From: Solirubrobacterales bacterium
GTDB lineage: Bacteria > Actinomycetota > Thermoleophilia > Solirubrobacterales > Solirubrobacteraceae
Direction: 5' to 3'
Length of the DNA: 5,326 nt
NCBI GenBank assembly: GCA_009781575.1
Contig: WQXW01000152.1
Coordinates: forward strand, 1 to 5,326
The position numbers were made by a program, and so were the translations under genes. The stretch's first letter is position 1, and each line of letters begins with the position of its first letter. Shown here one piece after another: positions 4,607 to 5,326 of the stretch. Under the pieces are notes generated by a model that was not told where the DNA came from, made no database searches, and was given only the letters and a program-made list of their open reading frames with translations.

Positions 4607-5326
4607 GTGGCGAGCCAGAGAGCTGCGGCGGGGGGCGCGGAGCGTGGGCCCGGAGACGGAGGGGCGCAGCGCGGGGCGCGCGGGTCGGGGATCGCGCTGC
4701 TCACGCTCTGCGCGGGGCAGTTTTTGATGATGCTCGACACCTCGGTGATGAACGTGTCGATGGCCACGGTCGCCAAGGACCTCGGCACGACCATCACCGG
4801 CATCCAGATCGCGATCACGCTGTACACGCTGGTGATGGCGGCGCTGATGGTGACCGGCGGCAAGATCGGCCAGCTGCTCGGTCCCAAGCGCGGCTTCGCG
4901 CTGGGTTGCGTGATCTACGGAGCCGGATCGGGGCTCACCGCGCTCTCGCCGAGCCTGGCGGTGCTGCTGATCGGGTGGTCGTTGCTGGAGGGCCTCGGCG
5001 CGTGTCTGATCCTGCCCGCGATCGTCGCGCTGGTGGCGCAGAACTTCGGCAGGGACGAACGGCCGCGCGCGTACGGCCTGGTCGCCTCGGCGGCGGCGAT
5101 CGCGATCGCCGTGGGCCCGATCGTCGGCGGCGCCTTCACCACCTACCTCTCCTGGCGCTACGTGTTCGCCGGCGAGGTCGTGATCGTGGTGGCGATCCTC
5201 GCGCTCACCCGGCGCATGGAGGAGGAGGAGCGGGCCTCGGAGGCGAAGGTGCGCCTCGACTGGGCGGGCACCGCGCTCTCCGCGCTCGGTCTCGGGCTGA
5301 TCGTGTTCGCCATCCTGCGCTCGGGA
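4607..5326 (+). CDS. DHA2-type MFS multidrug transporter (3'-truncated by window edge)
   Basis: The first 240 residues of a major facilitator superfamily transporter are present; the frame is open to the window end. It resembles the 14-helix DHA2 drug:H+ antiporters. After a Gly/Ala/Arg-rich N-terminal extension of about 30 residues, helix 1 carries LDTSVMNVSMATVA (residues 45-58), the DHA2 motif with its membrane Asp. Motif A follows helix 2 (GGKIGQLLGPKRGFALG, about 85-101). The helix 4 segment reads LLIGWSLLEGLGACLILPA (about 122-140), with W and E where many relatives have R and Q. The antiporter motif C is AIAVGPIVGGAFTTYLSWRYVF (about 166-187). A charged loop (RRMEEEERASEAK) leads into a further helix. 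Start GTG 4607 is supported by the TAGGCT box seven bases upstream. It is divergent from the YceH-like gene; no regulator gene is visible. Export of drugs or metabolites is inferred; the substrate is unknown. Confidence 0.9.
   Translation, partial: MASQRAAAGGAERGPGDGGAQRGARGSGIALLTLCAGQFLMMLDTSVMNVSMATVAKDLGTTITGIQIAITLYTLVMAALMVTGGKIGQLLGPKRGFALGCVIYGAGSGLTALSPSLAVLLIGWSLLEGLGACLILPAIVALVAQNFGRDERPRAYGLVASAAAIAIAVGPIVGGAFTTYLSWRYVFAGEVVIVVAILALTRRMEEEERASEAKVRLDWAGTALSALGLGLIVFAILRSG

Noticed and set aside
4519..4887. N-terminal extension of the YceH-like frame up to 4887
   Set aside because: The extra sequence is antisense to the MFS gene and lies before the conserved MELTAPEIRVLG family start.
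4915..5142. A 75-residue minus-strand open frame
   Set aside because: It is antisense to conserved MFS helices and has no recognisable features.

Overview
This is a high-GC chromosomal window, about 70% G+C by eye, with GC-saturated third codon positions. Composition, gene types and TAGGNT -10-like boxes seven bases upstream of two start codons suggest a high-GC actinobacterium, perhaps of the Thermoleophilia/Solirubrobacterales kind. That placement is inference only; no marker gene is present.

Layout. (1) Positions 2-295, plus strand: the 3' part of a VapC-like PIN-domain toxin. (2) 296-493: an intergenic stretch holding copy A of a 107-bp palindrome-bearing repeat, then a likely leaderless promoter. 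(3) 494-1288, plus: an aspartyl/asparaginyl beta-hydroxylase-type 2-oxoglutarate/Fe(II) dioxygenase. (4) 1245-2606, minus, convergent with it and overlapping by 44 bp: a cation diffusion facilitator metal transporter with three tandem C-terminal domains. (5) 2610-3383, minus, three bases upstream of the transporter: a CcdA/DsbD-type thiol-electron transporter, probably cotranscribed with it. (6) 3384-3711, with no convincing intact gene: a short coding-like remnant ending four bases before ccdA, a 4 x 9-bp tandem repeat, and copy B of the 107-bp repeat in inverted orientation. (7) 3712-4518, minus: a YceH/DUF480 family protein. (8) 4519-4606: a compact divergent promoter region with a 16-bp CG-alternating palindrome. 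(9) 4607 to the window end, plus: the N-terminal 240 residues of a DHA2-type MFS drug transporter.

How the genes fit together. Only the ccdA and CDF pair looks like an operon, coupling membrane thiol redox transport to metal export. The rest are independent housekeeping or accessory genes.

The most notable signal is the pair of repeats at 296-402 and 3568-3674. They align without gaps over 107 positions with about 83% identity. Both carry nested inverted repeats, and one base pair of the outer stem is exchanged by a compensatory change. Both lie downstream of a gene and run in the same direction as that gene. This looks like a structured interspersed element (REP- or MITE-like) or a structured RNA. 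I do not recognise it as a named family.
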